Assembly (NCBI RefSeq): GCF_008831285.2
Contig: NC_045151.1
Coordinates: 3,779,544-3,843,543, forward strand
Reading direction: 5' to 3'
Length of the DNA stretch: 64,000 nt
DNA from: Nymphaea colorata
Lineage: Eukaryota; Streptophyta; Magnoliopsida; Nymphaeales; Nymphaeaceae
Positions 60,009 to 64,000 of this stretch are shown here, one piece after another. A program made the translations under genes and the position numbers. A model generated the notes under the pieces. It searched no databases. It was not told the DNA's origin and was given only the letters and a program-made list of their open reading frames with translations. Position 1 is the first letter of the stretch. Every line of letters begins with the position of its first letter.

Positions 60009-61102
60009 TTAAAGTATTACTTCACATGGTTCTTTTGCTTTGGAACATTCATTACATTGATGTTTTGGATACTTCTGCATGATCTTGCAATATTCTTTCG
60101 TACTGCTGGTTCCCATTAACTGTCCCTTGATAGCCCTGGTTTGAGCTGGCTTATCTAGTGATATAAGTGTCTCGAGCCATTTGAGGATCTCCTCTTTAGC
60201 GCCTTCTTTAGTCTTTTGTGGCTGTGAATATATAATCTGATAGCTCTTGGACTCATACATCCATAGATTGGTTTAATTATACTGGTGTAGTAATTCATCA
60301 AAGATTGATTGGACATCCCTTGGCTTTTTTTTTGCAAAGAAATTTGGCACATCTGGAAGTAGAATTTATAGTTGTTCCTGAAACTCAAGTTCAACTACCT
60401 CTTTGGTAATTCCAATTTCAATGCAATATATGGGAGATAATATTTGCTCTTTGAGTATTTCTGGTTTGAGCAGCATATACTCTTACATAGATCAATGGCG
60501 CCTTAGTTACTTCAAGGTAACGTTTGATGGCCTTACATAGTTCCGATATTTGTTCCACTTCTTTTCCGGTCTATTTGTAAACTATATGCAGGAGTCCATA
60601 ACTGTGTGTCATCCTGACTAGATTTGGGTCTGTTTTGGATATGCAATCAGTTTATTTTGACCCGGATATGGTATGGTAATATATCCTTTTCCGCGGGTAG
60701 CTTTTTCTTTGGGGTTCTTATTTTGGTAGTCAGTTATTTTCTTTAAGTTTCTTAGATAGTTGTTTACTGTCATGTATTGGCTTTTTTTTCCTACAGGATA
60801 GTTTGGACATAGGTTTGGGCCTGAGGTGGCATGAACTGGACTGGTTTTATTTGGATCTGAGGTTTCTATAATTTACTATTTAGGTTGAGGTTTTTAAACC
60901 TGGGTTTGACTTGTATTGCTATCTCTTTTTTGTTTTTTTCTCCTATTTTGGGTTCCTCTATTCTAGGTTTTACTATTTCCATTTTTGTCCTAACTGGTTC
61001 TTCTTTCACTAGTAGTTCTTTTAATATAGTTTCCACTTGTTCTTTCAAAGTTTTTAAGCTTTCTGGGTCTGATTCTAAATTTATGATTTTGATCTTCAGC
61101 AT
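60009..61102 (-). pseudogene. Putative transactivator/viroplasmin (last ORF) of the right pararetrovirus, degenerate
   Basis: In viral sense this follows RNase H directly. It opens at 61102 with MLKIKIINLESDPESLKTL, a Lys/Glu-rich coiled-coil-like segment, ending after 78 codons at 60866. Coding-like pieces continue to 60009, including SLMNYYTSIIKPIYGCM, then in a shifted frame MYESKSYQIIYSQPQKTKEG. The C-terminal part contains a Cys/His cluster, HQCNECSKAKEPC. By position this should be the transactivator that forms inclusion bodies and supports polycistronic translation; the family assignment is inferred from gene order, not from a motif I am sure of. Confidence 0.45.
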
Positions 61103-61109
61103 CTACAAA

Positions 61110-61735
61110 ATCAGAACCGTTTATCTCGAGACAGTAAGTCCGCATACACATTTTCTGCTGATTTGACTAGTTCAATTGTAAAATCAAAAAGTTTGATATC
61201 ATTAACTAGTCTTCTTATTTATTTTTTTACTATAGAATTGTCCAGTTTTGCATTTATCCAATACTTAACCTTTGTATTATCTGTTTGAACAATAAATTTG
61301 GTGAAACTACATACATCTCAAAATGGCTGAGAGAATTATATAATGCAAACAACTCTTTCCTGTTTATCTCCCATTTTATTTCCTTGTCTTTGAAGTTTCC
61401 TGGCCCTAGGTGATATCTGCATAAATATTCTGTTTTAGAATCATTATATCCATATTTTAAGACTAATCCATAATTATTATCTGATGCATCTGATTCCATT
61501 ATCCATGCAAATGGTTTGCTTTCATCTGGAAATTCTAGTTTTGGTAATTTTCCAAAAGTGTCTTGTATTTTTCTGATATATGGTCTATCTTTTTATTCTT
61601 TATCTTTCTTAAGTTTTGCTTGTAAAGGTTTGCAGTACTTAGCATGATGGGGTATATATTTTCTTACTTGATTAACTAATTCTAGGAATGATTGTAGCTT
61701 AGTTTTTGTATCTAAGTCATCAAAACTAGCTTATT
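61110..61735 (-). pseudogene. RNase H and RT connection, right pararetrovirus
   Basis: RNase H motifs are seen in viral order: SDASD (first Asp, ~61490), NRKELFALY (Glu, ~61355), then in another frame QTDNTKVKYW (third Asp, ~61275). ENVYADLLSRD lies near 61135, the usual ADxLSR end. A one-base shift between Glu and third Asp and a stop near 61215 disable it. The connection region upstream shows FLGLVNQVRKYIP. Confidence 0.82.
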
Positions 61736-62160
61736 TTTGTACTCTATGGTTTTGCATTTTTAAACCTGCTTTACTTATTTCGATTCCAAGAAATTCTATC
61801 TGATTTTTACATATGACTACTTTTCTTTTACTTAATGTTATACCAGTTTTTTCCACATGCCCCATAAAGTTATTTAGTAAGTTGTAATGATTTTCTTTAG
61901 TATGACTATATAATAGTATGTCATCAATATAAATTACATAGTTTCTTAGTCCTGTAAAATTTTTATCCATAAAATTTTGGAATCTTCTGGGGGCATTTTT
62001 ATAGCCAAAACGTAATACATTCCATTCGTAAAATCGATTAGGAACTGTGAATGCAGTTAGTGCTTTACTTTCTTCTGTTAGCTTTAAATGATAAAATCCA
62101 CTTTTGCAGTCGAATTTGCTAAAGTATTTATATCATGATATCTGTTTTAATTTTAGTATT
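61731..62160 (-). pseudogene. Reverse transcriptase palm, right pararetrovirus
   Basis: 79-residue segment with YIDDILLYS, identical in order to the left copy, ending at the same TAA. Upstream frame carries SKFDCKSGFYHLKL with the same preceding TGA as the left copy. Confidence 0.88.
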
Positions 62161-63013
62161 TTATTTGTATGTTTTGGTTTTAGCATTCATATTTCTGTAA
62201 TCAATCACCATTCTCATTTTTCCCCTTTTTTGTTCACTATGTTTATTTACAATAAAGGCTGGGCTACTATGTTTAGAGTTTGAATGTCTAATATATCTTT
62301 TTCTTAGTAATTCTTGAATGTTCTTATCAAATTCTTTTAAATCATCTAGTAAATATTTTAAAGGGGGTTGAGTTATGATGTTGTCTTCATTTATTAATTC
62401 AATTTTTACTTCAGTATGGTGTTTTTCCCAAAACTTTAATGGACTTTTTGAATAAAGGTTTTCTAATCGTTTTGTAATGTTATCCAGTTCATTTATTTCA
62501 TATATTTGTAATAGTATTGTGTTTACTTTTACTCTGTTTAACTTTTGTGTTATTTTGTTATCTCCTTTTTGCCAAGGTCTTTGTTTTCTTTCATTATTTT
62601 TAACTATAAGGGCATTAATTTTCTCTTTACATTTTGTGATTAAGATTAAATATTTTTCTATAATTTCAATTGGCAAATAATTATTTATGAAAGGTCTTCG
62701 TAATATTATATTTTTTCCTTCTAGATCGAATGCATATATTGATGATTTTTTTCCAGATCTGTATTGTGATGTTCTCAACTTTGTATTTTATTATATCTTT
62801 GACACCATTAAATCCTTTTACTTCTAAAGGAATTTGTAGTTCCTCCCATATAATTTCTGGTAAATAGTTCTTTTTCCATAAGTTAAGTTGTGCTCCTGTA
62901 TATATGTAAGTGGTATAATATCTATTATTATATCCATTTACAATAAATTTAATTAGTATATAGATAAATTTATCTTTTACTATTTTCATGGGTGGTTTAT
63001 TCATAGTCATCAT
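62161..63013 (-). pseudogene. Protease and RT N-terminal part, right pararetrovirus
   Basis: Protease begins at the ATGATG at 63013. The active-site segment reads YTGAQLNL (Asp replaced by Tyr). A small deletion near 62740 shifts the frame. The second retropepsin motif follows as NIILRRPFINN (Gly replaced by Arg). From there the frame is open through the pre-RT spacer into SSPAFIVNKH and MRMVIDYRNMNAK before a stop at 62161. This copy keeps the protease-to-RT frame that the left copy lost. Confidence 0.82.
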
Positions 63014-63272
63014 CTGATTCAGGCGGACTATATTGATGATAATAGTTATACACTGCTCTATCCAATGATCTTTCAAGTAGTTCATATTCAAATCTCGATA
63101 ATCTCTCTATTTCCTGTAGTCTCTTGTTAATTATTCTTCGTTGTATTTTACCAATAAATATGTGTATCAAGTAGTATATTTTAAAATAATGTTGTAGTTG
63201 CTCTTTATTTCTTCTACTAAAATGTGTTTTACATTCTTTAGCAAATGTCTTGGAATTTATTCTAGTGATCAT
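62997..63272 (-). CDS. Pre-protease linker ORF, right pararetrovirus, open
   Basis: 91 codons from ATG 63272 to TAA 62997. Basic N-terminal half, Arg/Tyr-rich centre, acidic ESDDDYE tail. Overlaps the protease-RT start by 17 nt. It is the only complete small viral ORF in the window, but nothing shows it is expressed. Unknown function. Confidence 0.45.
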   Translation of the reverse strand: MITRINSKTFAKECKTHFSRRNKEQLQHYFKIYYLIHIFIGKIQRRIINKRLQEIERLSRFEYELLERSLDRAVYNYYHQYSPPESDDDYE

Positions 63273-63690
63273 TTTCTTCTTCGTATTCTATATCTGAAAT
63301 CGATTCCTCTGATGATTGGTTTCTATTATCTCTTGACCATCTGTCTATTACTTTTATTATTAGTTTATCAATAAATTATCTTACAATTATCATTTTCTTT
63401 AACCATGGTATCCATTTGTTTCTGGTTATTAGTAGTACTTGTTTTTTATGTTCTATGGAGTTAATTGGTACTATGTATGTTATCCCTTCTTTAAATTTTA
63501 TCATTTTAATCAAACATTTTGTTTTCTAAGTTTCTATAGTAGGACTCATCTTCCGAATAATCAGTGTCAGAATAATATGTTGGGGTATATTCATATGCTT
63601 CGTATTATCTTGTTTTCTATTAATCATCTAAATCTTTGGGCATAATTATTCTTTTTCCCATACTTTGGATTTCAATTATGTTTTTCTCTA
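63273..63690 (-). pseudogene. Degenerate spacer, right pararetrovirus
   Basis: Counterpart of 1950-2400 with about 70 bases missing near 63612. Confidence 0.5.
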
Positions 63691-63691
63691 T

Positions 63692-64000
63692 TCAGTAATT
63701 ATCATATTTGTTTAACCATCTATTACCAAGTATTATATCTATTTGTCCATCACTCCGTTGTTCTTGTATATCAACAGTAATTTCAAATTTATAGTTTGCC
63801 ATAGTTATTTCATTCCTAACTATTCCTTTGCTTGTAATGATGTTTCCCAGGATATCATTATATTTATGATTATTGGGTAATACAATATCATTTTCAATTA
63901 GATCTGGTGTTATATTGTTTTCTTCTGATCTTGTATCTATTAGTAATCTTCTGAATTTTTTATCCATTATTTCTTTGATATAAAATTGACTATGTTTATA
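63692..64000 (-). pseudogene. Movement-protein end fused to retropepsin-like domain, right pararetrovirus (runs off edge)
   Basis: The retropepsin-like segment (MDKKFRRLLIDTRSEENN ... ILGNRWLNKYDNY) is 63967-63692. Upstream bases to the window edge read through in the same frame without the stop seen at 2680 in the left copy, so movement protein and retropepsin-like domain were one polypeptide. The D-T-G Gly is Arg in both copies. Confidence 0.62.

Larger units (their letters stand above)
59530..64000 (-). mobile_element. Endogenous pararetrovirus (Caulimoviridae), right copy, partial
   Basis: Minus-strand element of the same lineage as 1-4060, entering from the right edge. It has the movement-protein end with retropepsin-like domain, linker ORF, protease-RT-RNase H, a putative transactivator ORF and a 3' non-coding region. 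It extends past the left copy at the 3' side and shares stop codons with it. The left boundary is sharp at about 59530 inside duplicated plant sequence. Confidence 0.9.

Noticed and set aside
1-64000. CRISPR array, bacterial operon, tRNA or rRNA genes
   Set aside because: No regularly spaced direct repeats with unique spacers, no ribosome-binding-site-led gene clusters, and no cloverleaf or rRNA core sequence was recognised.

Overview
The window is AT-rich plant nuclear DNA with no bacterial gene organisation. Three things point to an angiosperm that carries TIR-type resistance genes (so probably not a grass): fragments of a TIR-domain resistance gene, a broken cytosolic ribosomal protein gene (uL15/RPL27a), and endogenous plant pararetrovirus sequence (Caulimoviridae). 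I cannot name the species. No complete, clearly functional protein gene is visible. Almost everything is decayed mobile, viral or duplicated DNA, and most open reading frames in it are accidental.

Layout. (1) 1-~4060: a decayed endogenous pararetrovirus on the minus strand, cut by the left window edge. In viral sense it reads coat protein end with a CCHC zinc knuckle, movement protein, a retropepsin-like domain, linker, protease, reverse transcriptase, start of RNase H. (2) ~4060-10067: low-copy DNA with large AT microsatellites, a perfect 50-bp tandem duplication and a few gene-like exons of unknown identity (6.7-8.15 kb). (3) 10068-10440: a GC-rich RPL27a pseudogene, cut off exactly where a repeat module begins. 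(4) ~10440-26400: a roughly 16-kb repeat-rich unit. (5) ~26965-59014: a second copy of that unit, expanded because ~12 kb of it is tandemly duplicated (27495-40094 and 40095-51475). A short third fragment follows (59015-59530). (6) 59530-64000: a second copy of the same pararetrovirus in the same orientation, with the 3' regulatory region and a putative transactivator ORF, running off the right edge.

The duplicated units are built from a small set of recurrent modules. One is a foldback element of about 450-560 bp with long inverted arms (eight full and three partial copies). One is a repeat that almost always begins immediately after an (AT)n or (GT)n microsatellite (about eighteen copies). 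Two further dispersed modules also recur. A 164-bp MITE-like element, a LINE reverse-transcriptase remnant and a TIR resistance-gene exon (three copies sharing lesions) ride along with the duplications.

The two pararetrovirus copies share in-frame stops and also carry private lesions, so both are fossils derived from an already broken ancestor. Their gene order (coat protein before movement protein, separate protease-RT-RNase H ORF, then a transactivator-like ORF) resembles solendoviruses and cavemoviruses. An extra retropepsin-like domain directly behind the movement protein is the most unusual protein-level feature of the window.
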